Source: JBMOPD01 sp049323615
GTDB lineage: Bacteria > Bacillota > Desulfotomaculia > Desulfotomaculales > Desulfocucumaceae
DNA length: 64,000 bases
Assembly: GCA_049323615.1 (NCBI GenBank)
Contig: JBMOPD010000010.1
Span: forward strand, 1 to 64,000
Direction: 5' to 3'
The translations under genes and the position numbers were made by a program. Below the pieces are notes generated by a model. That model saw only the letters and a list, made by a program, of their open reading frames with translations, did no database searches and had not been told where the DNA came from. This document shows positions 1 through 8,806 of the stretch, one piece after another. Position 1 is the first letter of the stretch; the number at the start of each line of letters is the position of its first letter.

Positions 1-51
1 AGTATTGTACGTCCCAAAAGAAGGAGCCGGGCTTTAGGAAAGGCTGTAAGC

Positions 52-83
52 ATTCTGGATTCTGGATTCTGAATTCTGGATTC
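52..83. repeat. Heptamer tandem repeat (ATTCTGG unit)
   Basis: Four and a half copies of a 7-bp unit (ATTCTGG, one copy ATTCTGA). It belongs to the family of 7-bp-period repeats scattered through the intergenic gaps of this window. Confidence 0.8.
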
Positions 84-86
84 CCG

Positions 87-126
87 CCGCTGGAACAGCG
101 GCGCCGCCCGGCAGGGCGGCTTTTTT
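87..126 (+). terminator. Twin-hairpin terminator
   Basis: Two stem-loops in a row: CCGCTG/CAGCGG with a GAA loop (87-101), then GCCGCCC/GGGCGGC with a GGCA loop (103-120), followed by six Ts. It presumably ends transcription of a gene to the left of the window. A 51-bp stretch containing it (76-126) recurs at 36814-36864 with one mismatch. Confidence 0.75.
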
Positions 127-146
127 AGTTGTTGGCACCTTTTTCC

Positions 147-175
147 TTGTGGCTGCGCCCAACATATAGTATAAT
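147..175 (+). promoter_or_regulatory. Sigma-A type promoter of nrdR
   Basis: TTGTGG at 147-152 and TATAAT at 170-175 with a 17-bp spacer, about 70 bp upstream of nrdR. Transcription would start near 182, which places the NrdR-box-like site at 188-203 just downstream of the start. Confidence 0.6.
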
Positions 176-187
176 AATTTTACCCTT

Positions 188-203
188 ATACAATATAAAG
201 TTA
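188..203. promoter_or_regulatory. NrdR-box-like operator
   Basis: ATACAATATAAAGTTA resembles the NrdR box consensus ACACWATATATWGTGT; the CAATATA core and the following GT fit, the outer bases are weaker. NrdR boxes normally come in pairs and a convincing second box was not found, so this is a suggestion of autoregulation of nrdR-nrdD only. Confidence 0.35.
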
Positions 204-243
204 ATGCATATGTAAGCCGAAATTTTATTCAGGCGGTGTATTC

Positions 244-714
244 ATGAGATGTCCTTTTTGCGGATTTGCCGACAGCAGGGTACTTGATTCCAGGCCCGCG
301 GAGGACGGAAACGCCATCCGTCGCAGAAGGGAGTGCGGCGGGTGCGCCCGGCGCTTTACCACCTATGAGAGGGTGGACGAGATTCCGCTGATGGTGGTAA
401 AAAAAGACGGCCGGCGGGAGCCCTTTGATCACAAGAAACTGCTGTACGGTCTGACCAAGGCCTGCCAGAAAAGGCCGGTTTCCATGGAAAAGCTCAATGA
501 CACGGTGCACGCCATTGAGCGGGAACTCCGCAACACCGCGGAGACTGAGATCAGCAGCCGGGATATCGGAGAAAAGGTGATGGAATTTCTGCGGGAGCTG
601 GACGAGGTGGCTTACGTCCGGTTTGCCTCGGTATACCGGGAATTCCACGATGTCCGCGGCTTCCTGGGCGAAATAGAAAAATTGATGGGAGTTAAGCGCG
701 AGGGTGGTGATTAA
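244..714 (+). CDS. nrdR: Transcriptional repressor NrdR
   Basis: A 156-residue protein of the usual NrdR length. An N-terminal zinc ribbon has its cysteines at C3, C6, C31 and C34 (CPFC and CGGC), followed by an ATP-cone domain from about residue 49 to 139 that senses ATP/dATP. In the family it represses ribonucleotide reductase genes by binding paired NrdR boxes. The next gene is nrdD, the expected target, and a sigma-A promoter with a box-like site lies upstream. The ATG follows AGGCGGTG. Confidence 0.95.
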   Translation: MRCPFCGFADSRVLDSRPAEDGNAIRRRRECGGCARRFTTYERVDEIPLMVVKKDGRREPFDHKKLLYGLTKACQKRPVSMEKLNDTVHAIERELRNTAETEISSRDIGEKVMEFLRELDEVAYVRFASVYREFHDVRGFLGEIEKLMGVKREGGD

Positions 715-718
715 GCTA

Positions 719-746
719 AGAACCCAGAATCCAGAAGCCAGAAGTT
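719..746. repeat. Heptamer tandem repeat (AGAATCC-like unit)
   Basis: Four degenerate copies of a 7-bp unit (AGAACCC, AGAATCC, AGAAGCC, AGAAGTT) between nrdR and nrdD. Confidence 0.65.
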
Positions 747-838
747 TTCCTGCATGTTCTGTCCTTCTGGCCCTGGTCCCCAATTCCAATCCTCAATCAA
801 ATCTGCTTGCTGAAGGTAACTAATAAGGAGGCTGTCCA

Positions 839-2854
839 GTGTTCAAGGTAATCAGAAAGAGGGACGGGCGGGAAGTGCCCTTTGACGAAACAAAAATTAC
901 CGACGCCATTTTCAAGGCCGCCAGGGCGGTGGGCGGGGAGGACCGCCAGACTGCCATGGAACTGACCATCGAAGTATTGAAGCTTTTGAAAAAGATGTAC
1001 AACGGGAACATATTTGGCGTAGAAGATGTGCAGGATGTAGTGGAAAAGGTCCTCATCGAGGCCGGCTATGCCCGTACCGCCAAGGCTTATATACTGTACA
1101 GGGACAGGAGAACCCGCATCAGGGAAGCCAAGGGCGATCTTATGGACGCGGTGGAGGAAATACTGGAGGAGACCAACCGGGAGAACGCCAACATAAGCAA
1201 TTCGCCTTCGGCCAAGATGCTTCAGATAGCAAGCGCGGCCAGCAAGAAGTACTACCTGACCAGGCTGATACCGGAAGAAATGTCCCAGGCCCACGTCCGG
1301 GGCGACATTCACATTCACGATCTCGACTTTTACGGCAAAACCCTTACTTGCCTTCAGGTGCCCCTGGGCAGGCTGCTGCACGAGGGCTTCAACACCGGGC
1401 ACGGCTATATAAGGCCGCCCAAACGGGCTTACTCGGCCACGGCCCTGGCCGCCATAGTTTTGCAGAGCTCCCAGAACGACATGCACGGGGGCCAGTCCTT
1501 TGCCTTCTTTGACCGGGACATGGCACCCTTTGTGGCGGATGCCGACGACTTCGAGGCCTACCAGGCCATGGAGGCCTTGATATATAACCTTAATTCTATG
1601 CATAGCAGGGCGGGCGCTCAAGTTCCGTTTTCTTCCATTAATATCGGAACCGAAACTTCGGAGCCGGCCCGCCGGGTGGTGCGCAACCTGCTGCTGGCAT
1701 ACGAAGCCGGGCTGGGGCGCGGCGAGAATCCCATCTTCCCCAACATTATTTTCAGGGTCAAGGAAGGCGTGAACATGAACCCGGGGGACCCCAACTACGA
1801 CCTTTTCAAGCTGGCCGTAAAGGTGGCCTCCAAGCGGCTGAACCCCACCTTCAGCTTCATGGACTCGTCCTTCAACAGTGAGTACGGCGACCAGATAAGC
1901 TACATGGGCTGCCGCACCCGGGTAATGGCCAACCGCCGGGGGCCGGTGGTCACCGACGGGCGGGGGAACCTGTCCTTTACCACCATAAACCTGCCCAGGG
2001 TGGCCATCAGGGCCGAGAGGGACCTGGAGGCGTTTTACCGCAACCTGTCCGCGGTTATGGACCTGGCCATCAGGCAGCTCTACCACCGCTTTACCATCCA
2101 GGCCAAGCTGAAGGTAAAGGACATGCCCTTTGTGATGGGTCAGGGCCTGTACCTTGGATCGGACAAGCTTAAGCCCGACGACCCCATCGAGCCGGTGATT
2201 GTAAACGGCACCCTTTCGGTGGGCTTTATCGGGCTGGCCGAGGCCCTGGTGGCCCTGACCGGGCATCACCACGGACATGATGAGGAGTCCAGGGAGCTGG
2301 GCGACCGGATTGTGGCCTTCATGCGCAAGAAAATAGACGAGGCCTGCGAGGAGTACGACCTCAACTATACCCTCCTGGCCACTCCCGCCGAGGGCTTAAG
2401 CGGGCGGTTCGTCAAGCTGGACCGCAAGGAATTCGGCGTTATCCCGGGGGTTACCAACAAGGAATACTACACCAACTCGTTCCATGTGCCGGTGGACTTT
2501 TCCATCAGCAGTTTCGACAAGGTCAGCATTGAGGGGCCCTTCCACAAGTACTGCAACGCCGGGCACATCAGCTACGTGGAGATGTCGGCCCCGCCCGTCA
2601 ATAACCTGGAGGCGGTGGAGGCCATTGTCCGGCATATGGCGGCCAGCGACATGGGCTATGCAGCCGTGAACTTCCCGGTGGACTTCTGCACCGGATGCAA
2701 CCACCTGGGTGTGATTAACGAGGACACCTGCCCCTCCTGCGGTTCGGCGGCAATCCGCAGGGTCAGGCGGATCACCGGCTACCTCAGCACCGTGGACCGC
2801 TTCAACGACAGCAAGGTGGCCGAGCTGAAGGACCGGAGAACCCATGGCTTATAA
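839..2854 (+). CDS. nrdD: Anaerobic ribonucleoside-triphosphate reductase
   Basis: Class III ribonucleotide reductase, 671 residues, reducing NTPs to dNTPs by glycyl-radical chemistry without oxygen. It starts with an ATP-cone (about 1-90), carries the core motif MGCRT that holds the radical-relay cysteine, a C-terminal zinc site (CTGC...CPSC) and the glycyl-radical segment RITGY with the radical glycine at G647. Start is GTG, placed by AAGGAGG about 8 bp upstream. Its activase NrdG is not adjacent but lies about 19.7 kb downstream at 22524. Confidence 0.96.
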   Translation: MFKVIRKRDGREVPFDETKITDAIFKAARAVGGEDRQTAMELTIEVLKLLKKMYNGNIFGVEDVQDVVEKVLIEAGYARTAKAYILYRDRRTRIREAKGDLMDAVEEILEETNRENANISNSPSAKMLQIASAASKKYYLTRLIPEEMSQAHVRGDIHIHDLDFYGKTLTCLQVPLGRLLHEGFNTGHGYIRPPKRAYSATALAAIVLQSSQNDMHGGQSFAFFDRDMAPFVADADDFEAYQAMEALIYNLNSMHSRAGAQVPFSSINIGTETSEPARRVVRNLLLAYEAGLGRGENPIFPNIIFRVKEGVNMNPGDPNYDLFKLAVKVASKRLNPTFSFMDSSFNSEYGDQISYMGCRTRVMANRRGPVVTDGRGNLSFTTINLPRVAIRAERDLEAFYRNLSAVMDLAIRQLYHRFTIQAKLKVKDMPFVMGQGLYLGSDKLKPDDPIEPVIVNGTLSVGFIGLAEALVALTGHHHGHDEESRELGDRIVAFMRKKIDEACEEYDLNYTLLATPAEGLSGRFVKLDRKEFGVIPGVTNKEYYTNSFHVPVDFSISSFDKVSIEGPFHKYCNAGHISYVEMSAPPVNNLEAVEAIVRHMAASDMGYAAVNFPVDFCTGCNHLGVINEDTCPSCGSAAIRRVRRITGYLSTVDRFNDSKVAELKDRRTHGL

Positions 2855-3102
2855 TAATAGAACTGTCATAAAATCAGTAAAGGAACTCATAATGGTACTG
2901 CCAATATCACTAGATATTGACAGTACCATAGTACTAATTCCATTGCAGTGAATTGTTAGGGGCTATTTTCATGGAGCCGGGAAAATATAATTGAAAAAAA
3001 GAGTACTTAAAACGGTAAGACCAAATATAATGATAGAATTATAGAATTGCAGTAAAAATTAGTAATATAGCCGAAATTGTAAAAAATTAAAGAGGAAACA
3101 TT
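2855..3102. other. AT-rich intergenic gap before the island operon
   Basis: No gene is seen. The gap marks the sharp change from GC-rich host DNA to the AT-rich island. It contains the 17-bp dyad at 2892-2929. A TATAAT-like hexamer at 3026-3031 is present but has no well-spaced -35 box. Confidence 0.6.
2892..2929. repeat. 17-bp inverted repeat, operator or terminator hairpin
   Basis: Arms 2892-2908 and 2913-2929 (ATGGTACTGCCAATATC against its reverse complement) differ at one position and enclose the loop ACTA. There is no T-run on either side, so a simple rho-independent terminator is unlikely. It lies 38 bp after nrdD and about 170 bp before the island operon. Confidence 0.7.
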
Positions 3103-5040
3103 ATGGGTAAACCATATAAGGTAGAATTACTTAATCTTATTCAAACCTATCAATGGAGCCTTGAAATTCCAATTGAAAAGATCTGTTCTTTTGTTAATGA
3201 GTCATATAATAAGCCTTTGCTTTCAGTTGGTTCAGGAGGATCACTTACGGCAGCCTATATGGCTGCTCTTCTCCATCAAAGGATCGGAATGATTTCAAAA
3301 GCTGTAACCCCATTAGAACTTTTTTCTTCAGGTAAAACGTTAAGAAATTGTAGTGTGTTTATTTTAACTGCTGGAGGAAGTAATGCTGATATTCTCTCTG
3401 CTTTTACTTTTGCAGCAATTTCCGAGCCTCGTCATCTTATAGCTCTTTGTATGAAAAAGGATAGTCCTTTAGCAATTCTTGCCAGGGAGTACCGTTATAC
3501 TAATTGCATTGATTATGATTTACCATCTGGAAAAGACGGGTTTCTTGCTACAAATTCACTTCTTGCTACCCTTACAATCTTAATAAGGTCATATCAAAAA
3601 TTTATTCCAGATAGCTTGACACTTCCCCAAAGTATATCTTCTTATCTTGATAATTATGAAGAGATTAGTGTTTTAGCAGGGGGTATACTCGATAAAGATA
3701 CATTGGTAGTCCTTTATGGGAGTTGGGGACTGCCAATTGCAATTGATGCCGAGTCAAAATTTACTGAAGCAGCTCTTGCTCATATCCAAATAGCAGATTA
3801 CAGAAATTTTGCCCATGGAAGGCATCATTGGCTTGCTAAACGGGGGGAAGAAGTCGGAGTTGTTGCGCTAATTACACCCGAAGAAAAAAAGATAGCAGAA
3901 AAAACCCTTGATTTACTACCTAAGAAGATTCCAACAATAAAGCTAATCACAGACAAAACTGGCCCGGTTGGAAGCCTAGACTTGTTTGTTAAAATGTTGC
4001 ATTTAGTATATCTGGTGGGTAAGGATCGTAGTATTGATCCAGGAAAACCTGGGGTACCCTCCTTCGGACGAAGAATTTATAATCTACGGTTTTCAAGAAA
4101 CAACAAAAACATTTCGTTACCTCGAGGAATTGATAAAAGAGGAGCAATAGCAATTGCTCGAAAGTGTGGATATAATCCTTTATCTGAAATGAAAGCCGAG
4201 GAACTTGAGTTTTGGAAGAATGCATACCTAAAGTTTATACAAAAATTTGAAGGTGTGACTTTTGGAACAGTTGTGTTTGATTACGATGGTACTCTTTGTG
4301 ATCCAAGTGAGCGATATAGCGGGCCACCAGAGGAAATTGGTTGGGAGCTTGTACGTTTACTAAACGGTGGGATTATTATTGGTATTGCTACTGGAAGAGG
4401 CAAATCTGTACGAACAGATCTTCAGAACCTAATTCCTAAAAAACATTGGGGACAGGTTGTCATAGGGTATTACAATGGATCAGATATAGCTTTATTAAAT
4501 GAGGAAGAATGTCCTGATAAGGTTAGTCCTTTGGATCCATCGTTAAGAATAATTAAAAACTTTATTGATAACCATCCAATATTTGGTAGGATAGCTAAAT
4601 ATGAATGTAGGCCAAAACAAATTACTGTTGAACCACAGCATGGAACTTATTTAGAAATGATTAAATCGGTTCTTATTGATATTATTGCTAAAAATAAGGT
4701 GTCAAGTGTTCAAGTTTTAGAATCGAGCCATTCAATTGATGTTATTGCTCCGGGAGTATCTAAATTACATCTGGTTTCTGCTTGCGAGAAAGCTGCCAAA
4801 AAGGTGGGTAAATCGGGAATTGCTTTATGTATTGGAGATAAAGGGAAATGGCCTGGTAATGATTATGAGCTTCTTTCGACCCCTTATTCAATAAGTGTTG
4901 ATACTGTTTCTCCTGACCCGGAAAGTTGTTGGAATCTTAGTCAGAGTGGACACCGGGGTGTTCAGGCGACAATACATTATTTAAAGTCGCTAGTCATATT
5001 TGGATCCAGTGGCCTTGTATTTTCACTAAAGAGGGAGTAA
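3103..5040 (+). CDS. SIS-domain / HAD phosphatase fusion protein
   Basis: A 645-residue fusion. Residues 1-370 look like a double SIS (sugar-phosphate isomerase) unit: phosphate-loop-like SVGSGGS at 41-47, ILTAGGSNAD about 50 residues later, and a second SIS-like half from about 195. Residues 385-640 are a HAD phosphatase with D393xD395GT, motif II ATGRG around T430, and motif IV GD (578-579) with GND at 585-587. The expected chemistry is isomerisation or binding of a sugar phosphate plus dephosphorylation; the substrate is unknown. It is first in an AT-rich six-gene operon, with AGAGG before the ATG. Confidence 0.75.
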   Translation: MGKPYKVELLNLIQTYQWSLEIPIEKICSFVNESYNKPLLSVGSGGSLTAAYMAALLHQRIGMISKAVTPLELFSSGKTLRNCSVFILTAGGSNADILSAFTFAAISEPRHLIALCMKKDSPLAILAREYRYTNCIDYDLPSGKDGFLATNSLLATLTILIRSYQKFIPDSLTLPQSISSYLDNYEEISVLAGGILDKDTLVVLYGSWGLPIAIDAESKFTEAALAHIQIADYRNFAHGRHHWLAKRGEEVGVVALITPEEKKIAEKTLDLLPKKIPTIKLITDKTGPVGSLDLFVKMLHLVYLVGKDRSIDPGKPGVPSFGRRIYNLRFSRNNKNISLPRGIDKRGAIAIARKCGYNPLSEMKAEELEFWKNAYLKFIQKFEGVTFGTVVFDYDGTLCDPSERYSGPPEEIGWELVRLLNGGIIIGIATGRGKSVRTDLQNLIPKKHWGQVVIGYYNGSDIALLNEEECPDKVSPLDPSLRIIKNFIDNHPIFGRIAKYECRPKQITVEPQHGTYLEMIKSVLIDIIAKNKVSSVQVLESSHSIDVIAPGVSKLHLVSACEKAAKKVGKSGIALCIGDKGKWPGNDYELLSTPYSISVDTVSPDPESCWNLSQSGHRGVQATIHYLKSLVIFGSSGLVFSLKRE

Positions 5041-5046
5041 GGAGCT

Positions 5047-5709
5047 ATGAGCTTTTTGGCCCTTGAAAAAGATTCTATAACGGAAGATGAAGGAAAATTT
5101 TTCAGTGGGGAAGCCAAAATATTTTTTTCGCCCTTACCTTCAAGTAAAGATAATGAGTTTCCTACTGTTTGGGTGGATTTACATTTATCGGGTGATGGAT
5201 ATGAAATATGCGGGAAGGACAAAAAGCTTAAGTTTGAAAAAAGCAATGGTGATTTCTTTGTATCTATACGCCCAGGTTGTAGCCTGAGGTTTATAACTCT
5301 AGAAAAAGTAGGTGTGAAAAACAATATTACTGGAATTGTTGTAAATTCTGCAGGGATCGCTGTAAGAGGTCTTTCAGTAGCTCCAGGTAAAGTGGATCCT
5401 GGATTTTCACCTAACAGGCTGACTCTCGTAGTAACTAATCAATCCAAAAAATCAATTGATTTAAAGGCTGGAGATAAAATTGCTTCAGTTGGATTTATAC
5501 AAACATCTGGACAATGTGCACCATCTAAATCACCTGGATGGGCACTTAGAAAAATAGAGGGTTATTCTAAGTCAAATTTTGATAAATTTAAGGAACGCAT
5601 AAGAAATTTAGATGCTTTTGAGCTAGTAAAATCTTTATTAATGGCTGCTGCCGGTGCAGCTATTGTCCTTTTTGTTCAGTATTTTCTGGGAAAGGCCGGA
5701 ATTCAATAG
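5047..5709 (+). CDS. dUTPase/dCTP-deaminase-fold protein with C-terminal membrane anchor
   Basis: A 220-residue protein. Residues about 90-155 look like the trimeric dUTPase/dCTP-deaminase jelly-roll (GLSVAPGKVDPGF, then LTLVVTNQ and LKAGDKIASVGF). The C-terminus (about 190-216) is one hydrophobic helix, AAAGAAIVLFVQYFLG, suggesting a membrane tail. A complete set of dUTPase catalytic motifs could not be assigned, so it may bind rather than hydrolyse a nucleotide. It starts 6 bp after the SIS-HAD gene and ends against the next start codon, so it is co-translated with both. Confidence 0.6.
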   Translation: MSFLALEKDSITEDEGKFFSGEAKIFFSPLPSSKDNEFPTVWVDLHLSGDGYEICGKDKKLKFEKSNGDFFVSIRPGCSLRFITLEKVGVKNNITGIVVNSAGIAVRGLSVAPGKVDPGFSPNRLTLVVTNQSKKSIDLKAGDKIASVGFIQTSGQCAPSKSPGWALRKIEGYSKSNFDKFKERIRNLDAFELVKSLLMAAAGAAIVLFVQYFLGKAGIQ

Positions 5710-6843
5710 ATGAGAGACGTGCTTGCTGAAAGACTTCTTGCCGAAGTAATGAAATGGACACCTGAGGACGTGGCTATAAACAGACCTGATCTTCAGGCGC
5801 TAGCAACTTTCAAATATGATGAATATCAGCAGTTTTCCCCTGGAATTCGTTTTGTTGAAAGCCTTGCCCTTTGGCTTAACCAATTTGAAACTGATGAGGA
5901 ACGTAAAATTGCATATAAATTTGTTAGATCCCGTTTAGTTTTTATTTCAAATTCCGAGATGCAGCATCTTGTAACTATTGCCTTTCCCGACTTTATCCGC
6001 CCTTTTTTAATTTATCAAACGTCAAAAATTTTAAATATGCCCGATAGGTTTGTCGCAAAAATTGCTAATACAAATGAATATAGGATTCTTTTACGGCAAA
6101 GTTTGTTTTTAGGTTTAAGTGATGGTGCTCATATAGATATTTTTCGAAGAAGTAATCCTGAAATTAGTCATGAACAAGTATGGCAGGCCTATGAAATTCC
6201 AGCAGAGAAAATAGATAGTTTGATATGTGAACTTAGTTCAGAGTTAGAAACATTGCTGCATAGAAAACCAATAGACAATGAGAAAAAATTTAAAATGATA
6301 TTTTTGCTTGATGATTTTTCGGGGAGCGGAATTAGTTACTTTAGAAAGGAGATAAATGGTGATAATATAAAGTATAAAGGTAAAATATATAAGATATTGA
6401 GTAATTTAAATGACAGTCAGGGAGAATTAAAAAAGCTAGTTGATTTAGAGGATTTGTATTTTTGTATAGTTTTGTATGTGGCAACTGAGAAGAGTGTTTC
6501 CTACCTGAAGAAATATATAGACGAATGGCTTAAAGAAAATAATAGTCCAATTAAATTCAAAGTATTTGTCATTCAACAAATTCCCGATCTGGTACTATTA
6601 AACAACCATGAAGATGAAGGGTTTATAAGTTTGCTTCAAAAATATTTTGATCCTTCAATTATTGATAAACATTATAGTAAGGGAAGGCATGATGAACCTT
6701 ATATGGGGTTTGACCAGTGTGCTTTGCCCGTTGTTTTAAATCATAATACGCCTAATAATTCAGTACCTCTTCTGTGGTTTGAGGATAATAGAAAATATAG
6801 AGGTCTCTTTCCTCGCGTGAGCAGACACAGGAGGGAATTATGA
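5710..6843 (+). CDS. Phosphoribosyltransferase-like protein
   Basis: A 377-residue protein with FLLDDFSGSGIS at about 198-209, which matches the PRPP-binding loop of type I phosphoribosyltransferases (two acidic residues D201, D202, then a small-residue P-loop). The rest is unlike housekeeping PRTases; it resembles PRTase-like proteins reported next to ORC/CDC6-type ATPases in predicted conflict operons, and such an ATPase is the next gene. The ATG directly follows the stop of the previous gene, and its own stop overlaps the next start (ATGA). Substrate unknown. Confidence 0.6.
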   Translation: MRDVLAERLLAEVMKWTPEDVAINRPDLQALATFKYDEYQQFSPGIRFVESLALWLNQFETDEERKIAYKFVRSRLVFISNSEMQHLVTIAFPDFIRPFLIYQTSKILNMPDRFVAKIANTNEYRILLRQSLFLGLSDGAHIDIFRRSNPEISHEQVWQAYEIPAEKIDSLICELSSELETLLHRKPIDNEKKFKMIFLLDDFSGSGISYFRKEINGDNIKYKGKIYKILSNLNDSQGELKKLVDLEDLYFCIVLYVATEKSVSYLKKYIDEWLKENNSPIKFKVFVIQQIPDLVLLNNHEDEGFISLLQKYFDPSIIDKHYSKGRHDEPYMGFDQCALPVVLNHNTPNNSVPLLWFEDNRKYRGLFPRVSRHRREL

Positions 6844-8789
6844 GAGAATTGCGTAATCCTTTTAGAATGCGAACATCGGAGCATATAGAATCAGAAGTTA
6901 CATTTTTACGCCTGTTTGGTCCAGGCGTATTAGACATTTTACCAAAGGAAAATCTTTGGAACCAGATCCAAATTTTTAGAAGTGCCCCAGGTGGTGGTAA
7001 GACATCCCTTTTTCGGGTTTTTACTCCGAAAGCATTAATAACCTTATATGAGTCTCGGGCAAATGAAGATTATAAGGAACTTTTTAAGCACATGAAAACT
7101 TTAGATGTTATATCAAATAAAGGTTTGAATTTATTGGGAATTAAACTTTCGTGTGCTAAAAATTACGCAATGTTAGATGATTTAAATTTAGATCAGACCC
7201 GCAAAGATCGTCTATTTTTTTCACTGCTTAATTCTCGTTTGGTATTGTCAGCACTTCAGGGTGCTTCAACTATTAAAAATATTCGCTTTCCCCAAGATAT
7301 TGGCAAATTAAGGTTTTTAACTCCAGCCAACGATGATTTCTATGTAAAACTTCCAGTTCCGTGTACCGGAAAGGACTTGTATGATTGGGCCTGCTCAATT
7401 GAAGAAAGAGTTTGTGAGACAATAGATAGTTTTGTTCCCCCTTCCCAAGAAAAATTAGAAGGTCATGATGGTTTATATGCGTTGTCATTACTTAGGCCAG
7501 AGAATTTCACTTTTGAAGGAGTTCAAGTTGTTAGCAGGGTTCTTGTGATGCTTGACGATGTTCATAAATTAACATCTCATCAACGACAAAAGCTATTGGA
7601 AATACTCTGTGATAACAGACCACCGGTTAGTGTATGGCTTGCAGAGAGGCTTGAAGCATTAAACCCTAATGAATTACTTGCTGTGGGTGCTACAAATGGG
7701 AGGGAGTACGTAACTATAAACCTTGAAGATTTTTGGAGAAGAGGTTCCAATTCAAAAAGGTTTGAAAATGCTGTGACTAATATTGCTGATAGGCGAGCCA
7801 GGTCAACCCAAGATACTCATATCGGATTTTTTGGTTCGTGTTTAAAAGCATCCCTGGATGGAACAGAATGGCAAGAACGTTTTGAAAGAGCTATTGAGGT
7901 TATATCATCTAGAATTATAAATAAGGTTGGATTAAATTATAGGTATCAAAAGTGGATTGAGAGTAAAGAAGCATTAGAATTAACTCCAAGAGAACGTGCA
8001 ATTGAGTGGCGAGAGCTCGAAATACTAATTGAACGGGATTTTAGGAAAATTCAACCAAGCTTAGACTTTGGAGCACCCTTAGAACTCGATGAATTAAAAG
8101 AAAGCTCTAATGTTAAGGCTGCTGCTGAATTTTTTATTTCTAATGAATTTAAGATACCATATTATTTTGGGATTTCAAGGCTGGCAACATTAGCATCATC
8201 AAATATTGAGCAATTTTTAGCATTTGCAGGAGATCTTTTTGAGGAAATTATTTCAGCTTCACTTCTTAGGCGGCAAATTGTTCTATCACCAGAACGGCAA
8301 GAAACTATTTTAAAAAAATCTATACATCAACGATGGATAGAAATTCCTAGACGTATTTCTAATGGCCGGGATGTTCAAAAATTTCTTGAAGCGATTAACC
8401 ATTTTGCGAGGTGGGAGACAAAGAAGCCAAACGCTCCATATGCACCGGGTGTAACAGGAATAGCTTTAACTATGGCAGACCGAAATATGCTTATTAATGA
8501 AAAAGAATGTTTAAGACATCCTGAATATGTAAGGTTGTTACATGTACTTTCAGCATGTATATCATATAACTTGTTGGAGGTATCTTTGGATAGGAGTCAA
8601 GGACAAAATACATGGATGATTTTATACTTAAACAGATGGTTGTGCTTGAAATTTGAGCTTCCTCTACAGTATGGGGGATGGCGACCAAAGAAAGTTATTG
8701 AATTATGTAAGTGGATAGATGAAGGATTTCGTCCTTCAAAGAACGGAGGTAATGTATCATTTTTAAATTCACAAAACCCTCTGTTTTAA
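6840..8789 (+). CDS. ORC/CDC6-like P-loop ATPase
   Basis: A 649-residue P-loop NTPase: Walker A SAPGGGKTS at 48-56 and Walker B VMLDDVHK with D239 and D240. The N-terminal RMRTSEHIESEVTFLRLFG and large helical C-terminal part resemble ORC/CDC6-like STAND-type ATPases of bacterial conflict operons. In such systems the ATPase is usually the sensor or switch; that role is inferred here. ATGA overlap with the PRTase-like gene means tight translational coupling. Alternative: an AAA ATPase of unknown role. Confidence 0.6.
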   Translation: MRELRNPFRMRTSEHIESEVTFLRLFGPGVLDILPKENLWNQIQIFRSAPGGGKTSLFRVFTPKALITLYESRANEDYKELFKHMKTLDVISNKGLNLLGIKLSCAKNYAMLDDLNLDQTRKDRLFFSLLNSRLVLSALQGASTIKNIRFPQDIGKLRFLTPANDDFYVKLPVPCTGKDLYDWACSIEERVCETIDSFVPPSQEKLEGHDGLYALSLLRPENFTFEGVQVVSRVLVMLDDVHKLTSHQRQKLLEILCDNRPPVSVWLAERLEALNPNELLAVGATNGREYVTINLEDFWRRGSNSKRFENAVTNIADRRARSTQDTHIGFFGSCLKASLDGTEWQERFERAIEVISSRIINKVGLNYRYQKWIESKEALELTPRERAIEWRELEILIERDFRKIQPSLDFGAPLELDELKESSNVKAAAEFFISNEFKIPYYFGISRLATLASSNIEQFLAFAGDLFEEIISASLLRRQIVLSPERQETILKKSIHQRWIEIPRRISNGRDVQKFLEAINHFARWETKKPNAPYAPGVTGIALTMADRNMLINEKECLRHPEYVRLLHVLSACISYNLLEVSLDRSQGQNTWMILYLNRWLCLKFELPLQYGGWRPKKVIELCKWIDEGFRPSKNGGNVSFLNSQNPLF

Positions 8790-8806
8790 GATGGAATACA
8801 TATTTT

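Noticed and set aside
797..2278. Long open frame antisense to nrdD (493 codons)
   Set aside because: It is a shadow of GC-rich codon use in nrdD; the composition is unlike a real protein and there is no ribosome site.
2991..3031. Promoter of the island operon (TTGAAA and TATAAT)
   Set aside because: The spacing is 29 bp, too long for sigma-A; other -35 candidates are poor, so no promoter was called.
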